64,000 nucleotides of DNA from Bacteroidota bacterium (GTDB lineage Bacteria; Bacteroidota; Bacteroidia; Chitinophagales; Chitinophagaceae): the NCBI GenBank assembly GCA_028876495.1, contig JAGWRO010000038.1, forward strand, positions 248,001 through 312,000, read 5' to 3'. The translations under genes were made by a program, and so were the position numbers. This document shows, one piece after another, positions 1 through 8,095 of this stretch. Each line of letters opens with the position of its first letter. The stretch's first letter is position 1. Under the pieces are notes generated by a model. It saw nothing but the letters and a program-made list of their open reading frames with translations. It did not search any database and was not told where the DNA came from.

Positions 1-911
1 ATACCCAAAAAGCTTCCGGTACTGGCTTTGCTGTCAGCCTTATTTCCCCACGAACTGGGCAAAGCAATTTCAAAAGCGCCCAGAAAAGAAATACCGAACA
101 ATAAAAATAACGTGAAGAAAATAAGATTGGCGATCCAGTTGGTAGCCAGGTTATTTAAAGCCGTAGGACCAAAAATAACAGTGATCAAAAATCCCAATAA
201 GGTAAAAATAAAAACGATCGACGAAGAATAAAGAATAGCATTTTTAATGCCTTCAGTTTTGTTCCTGCTTCTTTTGGTAAAGAAACTTACAGTAACAGGA
301 ATCATTGAGTACACGCAAGGTGTAATCAGCGCAAGCAACCCTCCTCCAAACGCAGCAAAAAATATCCACGTAAGTGACCTGGTTGCCACAGAACCACCGG
401 CTGGCGAAGGGTTCAACTGCGCTCCTGTTGAAGAAATGCTTTTTGATTGAGGTAAAATAAATGTCTTGAATTTGCTTTCGCCCGGCAGATAGTCAGCGCC
501 TTTTTGGTACATGTAACTTACCTCACCTTTCAACAAAAAACTGTCAGATAATGAAGCCGCCACTTTTTGTTTCCACTCAACCGAATCTGTAAAATAATGA
601 ACCTCGCTGTTCAACGAAGCATCCTTTGACTTTTGTTCATCGCCTTTCTGAAACAATGAATCTCTTAATAATTTTTTTTGTAAAGGATCGAAGCTGATGG
701 AAGAATATAAGACGTCATTGGGTGAATGCTGTAACGCAAACAATTTAATGCCCGGGTTTATTTTTGCAGCGATATTAAACATCACTTCGCTGTCGTTTAT
801 CCTTTGGTAATTATAAGAAAATTTTACCGCAGAAGAATCCTGGGCAAAAACTTTGGCAGAAAGAAAAAAGCAAAACCATAAAGCCAAAAGGCCGGTGAAA
901 AACCTGTTCAT
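1..911 (-). CDS. DsbD-type thiol:disulfide interchange protein, C-terminus cut by the window edge
   Basis: About 303 codons are present and the frame stays open to base 1. Residues 1-23 look like a signal peptide (ends VFAQ), then a periplasmic domain to about 180, then the start of the DsbD/CcdA transmembrane core. That core has the hallmark ITPCVYSMIPV around C199, matching the LTPCVFPM motif that holds the first redox cysteine of DsbD. DsbD carries electrons from cytoplasmic thioredoxin across the inner membrane. Apart from C14 in the signal peptide there is no cysteine before C199, so the N-terminal domain lacks the usual redox pair. The neighbouring secreted protein (940-1389) has such a pair. 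The start is the first ATG before the signal peptide; the ORF lies 28 bp downstream of that neighbour, probably in one operon. Confidence 0.85.
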   Translation of the reverse strand, partial: MNRFFTGLLALWFCFFLSAKVFAQDSSAVKFSYNYQRINDSEVMFNIAAKINPGIKLFALQHSPNDVLYSSISFDPLQKKLLRDSLFQKGDEQKSKDASLNSEVHYFTDSVEWKQKVAASLSDSFLLKGEVSYMYQKGADYLPGESKFKTFILPQSKSISSTGAQLNPSPAGGSVATRSLTWIFFAAFGGGLLALITPCVYSMIPVTVSFFTKRSRNKTEGIKNAILYSSSIVFIFTLLGFLITVIFGPTALNNLATNWIANLIFFTLFLLFGISFLGAFEIALPSSWGNKADSKASTGSFLG

Positions 912-939
912 TAAAAACTGTTTTATTTAACTTCTTTTA

Positions 940-1389
940 TCAGAGTGCAACGGACAATTTCCTGGTGGATGGGGGTAAACATTGTTTATCGTTGCACACC
1001 ATAAATTCTACCGCCACATTTACAGATGTTTTTACAGGCGCTTTTAATTTTACCAACTGAACAAAATCAACGGTATTGGAAAACTGTTTTACATCCACAC
1101 CAAAAAGTGGCTCGTGGTGCTGTTCCAGTTTGCCCACTTCTTTCGCCTTTCCTTGAACAATTACCAATGGATTTTTGGTAAAAGTAATGCTTGTGGGGAT
1201 GGGCCCGCCATCTGGTGTTGTTTGCGAATAAATATGCCAGCCACGATCAATAGTTGCTGTAATATGTACTTCGTAAGTTTTATCAGCAATTTTTTTAGAG
1301 GTAGCAGTCCACTCAACCGGGTTTTGAATTTGCGCAAATAAAATATTTGAAAATAAAAGCAAAAACGATATTGTAATAATTCTCTTCAT
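940..1389 (-). CDS. secreted DsbD N-terminal-domain protein
   Basis: 149 residues: signal peptide 1-20 (ends LFAQ) and one beta-sandwich domain like the N-terminal domain of DsbD (DsbD_N family). The C-terminal MVCNDKQCLPP segment puts two cysteines at 132 and 137. This matches the cysteine pair by which DsbD's periplasmic alpha domain passes electrons to client proteins. It lies just upstream of and co-directional with the dsbD-like gene, whose own N-domain lacks this pair, so the two probably work together. The partnership is inferred; the fold assignment rests on the C-terminal motif and length. Confidence 0.8.
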   Translation of the reverse strand: MKRIITISFLLLFSNILFAQIQNPVEWTATSKKIADKTYEVHITATIDRGWHIYSQTTPDGGPIPTSITFTKNPLVIVQGKAKEVGKLEQHHEPLFGVDVKQFSNTVDFVQLVKLKAPVKTSVNVAVEFMVCNDKQCLPPSTRKLSVAL

Positions 1390-1628
1390 GGTTTGATTTT
1401 AAAACGGGTACAGATTAATTTATATTGCAAATTAATATAAAAACATCTTACAAAATGTTACAATAATACTAACTAAAGTAAAACGCAAGCTGTTTGTAGC
1501 ATAGTGCCAACTAAGGATGCAAAGGTTGGCTTCGGCACCTTCTTTAAGAAATCGCTAACAATTAGCCCTTAAATCTGCAACCATTTTTTTCACATTTTGT
1601 TTTAACATCCGTTCCTTTAGAGAATACG

Positions 1629-1636
1629 TAAATTTG
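1629..1636 (+). promoter_or_regulatory. -7 promoter element (TAAATTTG)
   Basis: TAAATTTG fits the Bacteroidota primary-sigma -7 consensus TAnnTTTG and lies 14 bp before the msrA start. A TTTG at 1596-1599 is rather far upstream (29 bp) to be the -33 element, so only the -7 box is claimed. Confidence 0.4.
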
Positions 1637-1650
1637 AGAAACAACAAGAT

Positions 1651-2307
1651 ATGAAATCATTATTCACCTTATTCTTTATCGCTGCCATGTCAATAGGTTC
1701 TGTTTCTTGTGGCCAACGATCAGTTAACAATTCAGAAAATAAACCCAAAGAAGATCTCTCGAAATACAGCAAAGCAGCCTTTGCCGCCGGATGTTTTTGG
1801 CACGAGGAAGCTTTGTTTGAAAGTATCAAAGGTGTAAAGGAAGCCATCTCTGGTTATGCAGGCGGAAGTGCAAAAAATCCAAATTATGAAATGGTTGAAA
1901 CCGGCAATACCGGCCATGCAGAAAGCGTAATGGTTTATTATGATCCTTCACAAGTTTCTTACAGTACTTTATTAAAAGTATATTTCGCCGGACAAGATCC
2001 TACGGCGACCAACGGCCAGGCTCCTGATTTTGGAAGCCAGTATCGCTCCATTGCTTTTTACACCAACGATTCTGAAAAAAATCAGATAGAAAATTACATC
2101 AAACAACTGAATGCATCAGGAAAATATAAGGCCCCGATTGCGGTGCATGTAATGCCTTTGACAAAATTCTGGCCTGCAGAAAGCTACCACCAGGATTATA
2201 TTGCCAAGAATCCAAACAGCGGTTATGTGCAAACTGTTTCTATTCCTGAAATAAAACAGTTTCAAAAAGAATATCCGCAATTAATAAAGAAAGGACACTT
2301 TTTTTGA
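1651..2307 (+). CDS. msrA: peptide-methionine (S)-S-oxide reductase MsrA, exported lipoprotein
   Basis: 218 residues. The first 20 form a lipoprotein signal (lipobox cysteine C20 in GSVSCGQ), so the enzyme should sit outside the cytoplasm. The MsrA domain starts with AGCFWHEE; the catalytic Cys is C48. It continues with SGYAGG, GHAESVMVYYDP, FGSQYRS and AESYHQDY, all recognisable MsrA motifs. It repairs the S-epimer of methionine sulfoxide. No other cysteine exists in the mature protein, so no internal resolving cysteine is available and an external thiol donor is needed. The DsbD pair transcribed divergently on its left is a plausible donor route (inference). An exported MsrB lies at 45083-45622. 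Confidence 0.93.
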   Translation: MKSLFTLFFIAAMSIGSVSCGQRSVNNSENKPKEDLSKYSKAAFAAGCFWHEEALFESIKGVKEAISGYAGGSAKNPNYEMVETGNTGHAESVMVYYDPSQVSYSTLLKVYFAGQDPTATNGQAPDFGSQYRSIAFYTNDSEKNQIENYIKQLNASGKYKAPIAVHVMPLTKFWPAESYHQDYIAKNPNSGYVQTVSIPEIKQFQKEYPQLIKKGHFF

Positions 2308-2420
2308 TCTGCGATTAAGCATTACAGAAATGTGGAAGCCAAAATAGAAATCAGTAAAGAAGATTTGTTCACTGTATACTTATCCTTCTTTACCCTTATT
2401 TTTGCCAAAATATTATTATT

Positions 2421-2879
2421 ATGCAAACTCTGCTTGTATTACACAATTTATTTCGCTGGCTGATTTTAGTTTTTGGTTTCTGGACAGTGCTTAGCGCCAT
2501 AAGTGGCATGGCTTCCAGCAGAATCTATTCAGCTGCGGATGGAAAGGCCAATTTATTTTTCATGATCAGTATGGACATTCAATTGTTACTCGGTCTGGCG
2601 CTTTACTTTATGAACGGATGGTATACCGGTTTGGGCAATATGGGAGAAAGCATGAAAGAACCAATGGTTCGCTTTTTTACAGTTGAACATTCTTTTATGA
2701 TGATCGTTGCATGGATTTTGGTTCATGTGGGAAGAGTAGCTGTAAAAAAAGCCTTCAACTCAGGCGGAAAGTTTAAAAAGACATTGATATTTTTTGGAAT
2801 TGCTTTATTGCTGATACTAATTGCCATTCCCTGGCCGTTTAGAGAAGCAATTAGCAGGCCTTGGTTTAGGTGGTTTTAA
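2421..2879 (+). CDS. four-helix integral membrane protein, possibly cytochrome b-like
   Basis: 152 residues with four hydrophobic segments (about 3-25, 47-65, 90-108, 122-142). Histidines fall in or beside helices: H8 in LHNLFRW, one in VEHSFMM and one in VHVGR. That pattern is compatible with heme binding, and such proteins in Bacteroidota are often labelled cytochrome b. No further motif identifies it. It lies between msrA and surE on the same strand with about 115 bp before it; TATTTTTG at 2397-2404 could be its -7 element. The function is unknown. Confidence 0.7.
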   Translation: MQTLLVLHNLFRWLILVFGFWTVLSAISGMASSRIYSAADGKANLFFMISMDIQLLLGLALYFMNGWYTGLGNMGESMKEPMVRFFTVEHSFMMIVAWILVHVGRVAVKKAFNSGGKFKKTLIFFGIALLLILIAIPWPFREAISRPWFRWF

Positions 2880-2880
2880 T

Positions 2881-2922
2881 ATAGTGAATAGTGAATGGTG
2901 AATAAGAAACAGAAACAGAAAT
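2881..2922 (+). repeat. short degenerate tandem repeats between genes
   Basis: Two small tandem patterns fill the gap before surE: three degenerate copies of a TAGTGAA/TGGTGAA unit, then AGAAAC repeated twice plus a partial copy. They look like replication-slippage products with no stem or promoter shape. Confidence 0.5.
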
Positions 2923-2928
2923 AAGTAA

Positions 2929-3717
2929 ATGATAGAAATAAAAAAAGAAAGACCAGTAATATTAGTTACTAATGATGATGGTATAACGGCGCCGGGCATA
3001 CGAAGTTTGGTGAATGCAGTAAAAGATTTGGGTGATGTAGTGATCGTTGCGCCTGATAAACCTCAAAGCGGAATGGGACATGCCATTACGATAGGAGTTC
3101 CGTTACGGTTGGATAAGGTGAAGGATTTTTTTGATGGGGCCGAAGCATGGCAAACCAACGGAACGCCGGTTGATTGCGTGAAACTGGCCGTGGATAAGAT
3201 TCTTCATCGCAAACCAGATATTTGTTTGAGCGGCATCAATCACGGCGCCAATCATTCTATCAATGTAATTTATTCAGGAACGATGAGTGCCGCGATGGAA
3301 GCATCTATCGAAAGCATTCCTTCCATTGGCTTTTCGTTGCTTGATTATAGTATTGAAGCCGATTTTACTGCGGCTGAATTTTATGTTCATAAAATTGTGG
3401 AGAGTGTAATGAAGAAAGATCTTGACAAACATTTTTTGCTTAACGTGAATATTCCTGAAGGGCCGCTGGAAGTAATTAACGGAATGAAAGTGTGCAGGCA
3501 GGCGTACGCAAAATATGATGAGGATTTTGATGAAAGGCTCGATCCGCATGGCAGAAAGTATTTTTGGCTTACGGGAGAATTTAAAAATTTTGATCCGGGT
3601 GAAGATACTGACGTGTGGGCGCTGGAACACAATTATGTAAGCGTAGTTCCTGTGCAATTTGACCTAACTAATTATAAGCTTAAAACAGAACTGGAAAATA
3701 ACTGGGACATTTTATGA
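2929..3717 (+). CDS. surE: 5'/3'-nucleotidase SurE
   Basis: 262 residues. The N-terminal ILVTNDDGITAPGI carries the metal-binding DD pair of SurE, followed by VAPDKPQSGMGHAIT, NGTPVDCVKLA and LSGINHGANHSINVIYSGTMSAAMEA, all signature SurE segments. The family dephosphorylates nucleoside 5'- and 3'-monophosphates and is cytoplasmic. Its stop overlaps the start of the next gene by 4 bp, so the two are probably translated together. The C-terminal region is typical in length. Confidence 0.95.
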   Translation: MIEIKKERPVILVTNDDGITAPGIRSLVNAVKDLGDVVIVAPDKPQSGMGHAITIGVPLRLDKVKDFFDGAEAWQTNGTPVDCVKLAVDKILHRKPDICLSGINHGANHSINVIYSGTMSAAMEASIESIPSIGFSLLDYSIEADFTAAEFYVHKIVESVMKKDLDKHFLLNVNIPEGPLEVINGMKVCRQAYAKYDEDFDERLDPHGRKYFWLTGEFKNFDPGEDTDVWALEHNYVSVVPVQFDLTNYKLKTELENNWDIL

Positions 3718-4007
3718 TCTTCAAAAAAGACAATTTTATATTTGGCCTTTCACTTGGTTTTATTGCACCAATGATCGGTTTTCTCGTTTACAAACTGGTA
3801 AAATTTAAGGCGCTTTCGCTTTCCGAAATGTTTCAATGGCTGAAAATGAATCCCAACCTCATCACTGTTTTTATCAGTGTTTCCTTAATGGCAAATGCTA
3901 TTTTATTTACCATTTATGTAAATGGCCGCAGGGATAAAACTGCTAAAGGAATTTTCATAATGACGATGATCTATGCGGTAATTGCTTTGGCTTTTAAATA
4001 TTGGTAA
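3714..4007 (+). CDS. small integral membrane protein coupled to surE
   Basis: 97 residues with three hydrophobic stretches (about 8-25, 48-68, 80-95). It starts inside the surE stop codon (ATGA overlap), which supports the start and points to translational coupling. I recognise no family. The position directly after surE is the only functional hint. Confidence 0.7.
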   Translation: MIFKKDNFIFGLSLGFIAPMIGFLVYKLVKFKALSLSEMFQWLKMNPNLITVFISVSLMANAILFTIYVNGRRDKTAKGIFIMTMIYAVIALAFKYW

Positions 4008-4140
4008 GGGTTTGCAGTAAACTAATAATTTCCGAAGATTTTTATTTCGCGGCCCTAAGAGTACCCTAGGCAATCAGGGGACAAAAATATTGTAACAAGG
4101 TCTATAAGTTTTAATTCCAGCATCATTCTAATTTAAAAGA

Positions 4141-4668
4141 CTATGCAAAATAATGTTGATTGGTAATTTTATCAGTATCGATGGAAAAAAGAGTTTTTAA
4201 TTTAGTCCCTGCCTCGTTTGTGTATTCAATTTGTAGTATAGAATTTTTTAGATTCACTGGAATAATTGGTTGAGCACCGGCATCCACTCCAGAAACCGAA
4301 TGATGGATTTGGACAATATTTACAATGAGCGAGATAGATTCGTTAGGAGCTAAACTTGTCAATGGCTTTAATTTTTCACAATAAGTGAAAATCTCTGGGT
4401 TGAGTAATCGAAGATTATAGGCAAAATATTTGGAGTTGTTTTTTAAAGTCAAAGTGAAAAAGCCTTTAATTTCCCAAACATTTATCATATCCGTCGAATC
4501 AAAGTAGTTTTCACCTTCAGGAAGATGTTTTGCGCCAGGTCTAACATAACTACCCGTGCTATGTCTACTACGTTTAATATAATGCAGAGCCGCAACCACT
4601 TTTGCGCCTTTAAAATAGTAAAGGAATAAATCAAAAAAATTGTTCTTAATAAATTTTGTTATTGCCAT
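4141..4668 (-). CDS. hypothetical protein
   Basis: 175 residues, no recognised family. It begins with a hydrophobic, aromatic-rich stretch (about 10-30) without a clear signal peptide. The rest is beta-rich with a possible Ig-like character (FFTLTLKNNSKYFAYNLRLL, LAPNESISLIVNIVQIHH). It is co-directional with the saccharide-use run upstream (ROK kinase stop at 4767), but 98 bp of spacing and an unrelated look argue against a shared role. It may be a strain-specific insertion. Confidence 0.6.
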   Translation of the reverse strand: MAITKFIKNNFFDLFLYYFKGAKVVAALHYIKRSRHSTGSYVRPGAKHLPEGENYFDSTDMINVWEIKGFFTLTLKNNSKYFAYNLRLLNPEIFTYCEKLKPLTSLAPNESISLIVNIVQIHHSVSGVDAGAQPIIPVNLKNSILQIEYTNEAGTKLKTLFSIDTDKITNQHYFA

Positions 4669-4766
4669 TGCTCAAATTACAAAAAAATCATAGTTGTCTG
4701 CCACCGAATCCGTACAATACCTCTGCCTGCACTTCGATTTACCATGAACGTAGCAGATTTTCAGGC

Positions 4767-5618
4767 TTATGCATGCTCATCGTAATACAACGAAGCAGCA
4801 CCAAGGATTCCCGGATTTTCCAGATCAGAAACTTCCAAATGAAATTGTTCCAGCGTATTTGAGTAAACATAAGTGCGAATCCTCTCCCACATTTTCTCTT
4901 CAAACAATGGATAGGCTTTGCTGATAGAACCGCCGAGCACGATCAGTTCAGGGCAATAAGTATATAGTATCATCCTAATGGCATTTCCCAAATGCGTTCC
5001 CAATTCTTCAAAGATCATAATGGAAAGCGGATCGCCATTCAGCGCTTTTTTATACACCAGTTCACCATTGGTTTGATAACAATTTTCAAAGAACTGGCCG
5101 CTGGCATAGTATTCAATATACTGATCCAAATATTCTACGTTTCCAAATTCGCCTGCTCCGCAATTAACGCCTGCATACAATTTATCATTGATAATAATTC
5201 CTGCCCCCAATCCCGTTCCGATAGTTAGCCCGATCATCGAATGGAATTTTTTGCCTTTGCCAAAATATTTTTCGCCGAGGGCAAAACAATTGGCATCATT
5301 ATTTACAGAAACAGGAAGATGATAACGTTCTTCCATTAATTTTTTCAATTCTACTTTTTTCCATGAAGGAATATTTTGAACATCGTACACAATTCCGTTT
5401 TCGATATCCACTACACTTGGAACACCAATCCCTATTGCTCTTACATCATTACCTACCAATGGATCAACTAATTCATACATTACCTTCAACACTTCTTCCA
5501 CAGTGCCGGAAGACGGAATTCGTGCCGAAACAATTTCAGCCAAACTTTCGCCTGCAACCACTCCTGCACGCACATGGGTACCGCCAAGGTCAATTCCTAT
5601 AATATTTATTTCATTCAT
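4767..5618 (-). CDS. ROK-family sugar kinase
   Basis: 283 residues. IIGIDLGGTHVRAGVV is the N-terminal phosphate-binding loop of ROK kinases. NNDANCFALGE carries the catalytic Asp (NDAN), GLTIGTGLGAGIIIN is the second phosphate loop, and LGGSISKAYP is the C-terminal ATP motif. The Cys-rich zinc motif (CxCGxxGCxE) is replaced by NCGAGEFGNVEYLD, so this is a zinc-motif-less member. It probably phosphorylates a hexose such as glucose, glucosamine or N-acetylglucosamine; the substrate cannot be read from the sequence. It is 20 bp downstream of the MFS permease, so uptake and phosphorylation are probably coupled. Confidence 0.88.
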   Translation of the reverse strand: MNEINIIGIDLGGTHVRAGVVAGESLAEIVSARIPSSGTVEEVLKVMYELVDPLVGNDVRAIGIGVPSVVDIENGIVYDVQNIPSWKKVELKKLMEERYHLPVSVNNDANCFALGEKYFGKGKKFHSMIGLTIGTGLGAGIIINDKLYAGVNCGAGEFGNVEYLDQYIEYYASGQFFENCYQTNGELVYKKALNGDPLSIMIFEELGTHLGNAIRMILYTYCPELIVLGGSISKAYPLFEEKMWERIRTYVYSNTLEQFHLEVSDLENPGILGAASLYYDEHA

Positions 5619-5638
5619 TTTACGTTGATTTTTTTATG

Positions 5639-6922
5639 CTAACCTTCCAATGCTTCCTTTCTTGAATCCCGGATGGTTTTATTTTTAATGATGGGTTTGG
5701 CCCAAAAGCCAATACTTAAAATATAGCCGAGTGTGATGTATAAAAAAAGCATTCCTGTACGCAAACCAAAATGATCGCCGATAGCCCCGATAATTAAAGG
5801 AATTACTGCGCCACCGATAATGCCTGTCAATAAAATTCCGGAAAAAGCGCCATGATGCTCTTCCAAAGAATTTAATGCAAGCGAAAAGATAATTGGGTAC
5901 ATTACAGAAGCAAAAAAACCTACGCATGGAAACGCGTAATAAGCTACCCGGTCATTGCCTGTAAACAACGCGATGCTTAAAGAGATGATAGCCAAAATCG
6001 TAAAGCTGATGAGCACTTTGCTGCTGTCCATGATCTTTAATAAAAACAACCCGAGCACGCCGCCGGCAGTCATCATTCCCCAAAAATAGGCTACATCATT
6101 AGCTCCTGAAGTTTGAGGATTGTATTTATGATAGTCGAAAAGGAATTGTGAGATCCAATTGGCAATCCCCTGCTCAGTGCCCACATAACAAAACATGCCA
6201 ATGAAAAAAAGAATAACGATCGGCCTTTTTAAAAGATCAAGATGAACCTGCAACGCTCCGGCTTTCTCATCTTTACTCAAAAAAACTTTTGGAAAACGCG
6301 ATACAATTATAACTATGAACATGATCAAACTCACTACCGCAAATACCCAATATAATGAGATCCAGGGAAGGTTTGCCGGAACAATAGAGGTAAATATTTT
6401 TTGCACCGGATCAATATCACCTTTGTTGGCAAGGTTAACCACCAGGTAGGAATATACAAGAGGGCTAATGAAAGAAGCCGCTCCGAAAATCAGTTGGGCC
6501 AAGACAGAATTAAAAGCATAATTTTCTTCACCACCCGCCGTCCGCAGCAGAGGATTGATCACTACCTGAAGCATGGCCATTCCACATCCAATCAAAAATA
6601 ACGAGATAATGTAACTGGTATAATTGGGAAATAACACAAGCAATAAAGAACCGAGAAAAGCAACCACAAAGGCGGACACCATTATCTTTTTTTCCTTATA
6701 CTTTTCGTTCATCATCCCGGCAGGTATAGACATTACACCATAAGCAATAAAGAAAGCAAAAGGTAAAATAGCCACCTCCGTTAAGCTAAGATGAAAACCG
6801 GTTTTAATATCCGGAATTAAAGCGCCGATAATATTGGTTAAAAATGAGATCACAAAGAAGGTGAGCATGATCAGAAAAACGATATAATAATTTCTCTTTG
6901 TAGCACTGGTAGTTGTTGTCAT
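5639..6922 (-). CDS. MFS sugar permease, FHS (FucP/GlcP-like) family
   Basis: 427 residues with about twelve hydrophobic segments. The N-terminal FLTNIIGALIPDIKTGFHLSLTEVAILPFAFFIAYGVMSIPAGMMNEKYKEKK resembles the FucP/NagP-type fucose:H+ symporter group, including the cytoplasmic loop-2 motif. Inner-membrane monosaccharide uptake is the likely role. In Bacteroidota such permeases often import GlcNAc, glucosamine or mannose and sit with a ROK kinase, as here. The gene order with a GH2 exo-glucosaminidase-like enzyme upstream suggests an amino-sugar substrate (inference). Confidence 0.88.
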   Translation of the reverse strand: MTTTTSATKRNYYIVFLIMLTFFVISFLTNIIGALIPDIKTGFHLSLTEVAILPFAFFIAYGVMSIPAGMMNEKYKEKKIMVSAFVVAFLGSLLLVLFPNYTSYIISLFLIGCGMAMLQVVINPLLRTAGGEENYAFNSVLAQLIFGAASFISPLVYSYLVVNLANKGDIDPVQKIFTSIVPANLPWISLYWVFAVVSLIMFIVIIVSRFPKVFLSKDEKAGALQVHLDLLKRPIVILFFIGMFCYVGTEQGIANWISQFLFDYHKYNPQTSGANDVAYFWGMMTAGGVLGLFLLKIMDSSKVLISFTILAIISLSIALFTGNDRVAYYAFPCVGFFASVMYPIIFSLALNSLEEHHGAFSGILLTGIIGGAVIPLIIGAIGDHFGLRTGMLFLYITLGYILSIGFWAKPIIKNKTIRDSRKEALEG

Positions 6923-7105
6923 GGATTTTTTTTATGAAAAATGAATAATGTGTTTATTTTGAAAAAATGTTTATAAACAGTTACGCTATTATATTTCAAC
7001 CTTCGATATTCCTTGTTCTTTATTCTTTATTTTCTCAGTAGTAAAACAACAAATTCTTTTAATTTCTATTTTCGTCTATTCCTAATAGTTACACAAAATA
7101 AAAAA

Positions 7106-8062
7106 TTAATCCTTCTCTCCTTTATCCAACCAAACCGGTTTGGTTTCTGAATGATGATCTGCGCCAATAATATTTTTGTACAATTCAGGCCGGCGTGCAT
7201 TTTTATAACGCCATCCTCCTGCAAGTTTCAATTTATCTTCTGTAATAACCGTCACAGCAATTTCATCTTCAAAACTTTTAATTTCCGTCAACACTTCCCC
7301 GTAAGGATCCAGGATCATCGAATTTCCGTTCTTGAGATGTTCTCCATCATAACCGATCGGGTTGGTAAAAACGTAATAAACGCCATTATCGTATGCTCTT
7401 GCGGGAAGCCACCTCATAAGCCATCCACGTCCTTTCGGACCATCAAATTCCATACGGAGCGGAACTGGATCAAAGTCTCTTTTTTGCCAAAGCGCATCAT
7501 CAACAAAACCTCTTCCGGGCATTGCTGAAGGCGTACACATCGTAACATGCGGTGCAAAAATAATTTCAGCGCCCAATAAGGAAGTGGCTCTCACATTCTC
7601 CACCACGTTATTATCATAACAAATTAAAATTCCACATTTCCAGTCTTTAATATTGAAAACAACATATTCATTTCCGGGTGAAAGATATTTGCTGATGAAG
7701 GGATGTAATTTTCTGAATTTTGCTTTAAGCCCGGTTTTATCCACACAGATATACGTATTATAAAACCGGTCATTTTCAATTTCAACTAATCCTGCCAATA
7801 CAATGATGTCGTGCTTTTCAGCGATTTCAATAAGTTTTTTTGTACTTTCTCCATCAGGTACTTTTTCAGCATAACTTTTTACCTGCTCCCGGTCGAGGTC
7901 TTTAAAAAAAGTGTAGGCAGTAATGGACATTTCATGAAAACTAATCACTTCCGCTCCGGCGCTTTTGGCTTTCGCAGTTAATTTTGAAATTACTAAAAGA
8001 TTGTATTCTTTGTCCCCGTCTTTTGGAGCAAATTGTGCAACAGCAATTTTTAATGTTCTCAT
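7106..8062 (-). CDS. carbon-nitrogen hydrolase (nitrilase superfamily)
   Basis: 318 residues. The Glu-Lys-Cys triad of the nitrilase superfamily is visible: Glu in SFHEMSITAY, Lys in KFRKLHPF and Cys in GILICYDNN. After it comes NVRATSLLGAEIIFAPHVT and the late GNSMILDPYGEVL strand. Members cleave amides, N-carbamoyl compounds or nitriles. The exact substrate is not readable; the sequence is closest in feel to N-carbamoyl-amine or aliphatic amidohydrolases. It sits between the permease and the GH2 enzyme on the same strand, so it might act on a modified sugar amide, but that is only context. Confidence 0.85.
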   Translation of the reverse strand: MRTLKIAVAQFAPKDGDKEYNLLVISKLTAKAKSAGAEVISFHEMSITAYTFFKDLDREQVKSYAEKVPDGESTKKLIEIAEKHDIIVLAGLVEIENDRFYNTYICVDKTGLKAKFRKLHPFISKYLSPGNEYVVFNIKDWKCGILICYDNNVVENVRATSLLGAEIIFAPHVTMCTPSAMPGRGFVDDALWQKRDFDPVPLRMEFDGPKGRGWLMRWLPARAYDNGVYYVFTNPIGYDGEHLKNGNSMILDPYGEVLTEIKSFEDEIAVTVITEDKLKLAGGWRYKNARRPELYKNIIGADHHSETKPVWLDKGEKD

Positions 8063-8095
8063 CGTTTAGTTCGTAGTTCGTGGTTTTTAGTTTAG

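Noticed and set aside
1507-1542. Imperfect inverted repeat (GCCAAC/GTTGGC with GTGCC/GGCAC) before msrA
   Set aside because: No T run follows and no riboswitch shape could be built; possibly a decayed structure, too weak to list.
4048-4080. Short GC-rich pairing between CCCT and AGGG after the surE-linked gene
   Set aside because: Only four base pairs and no T run, so not a terminator.
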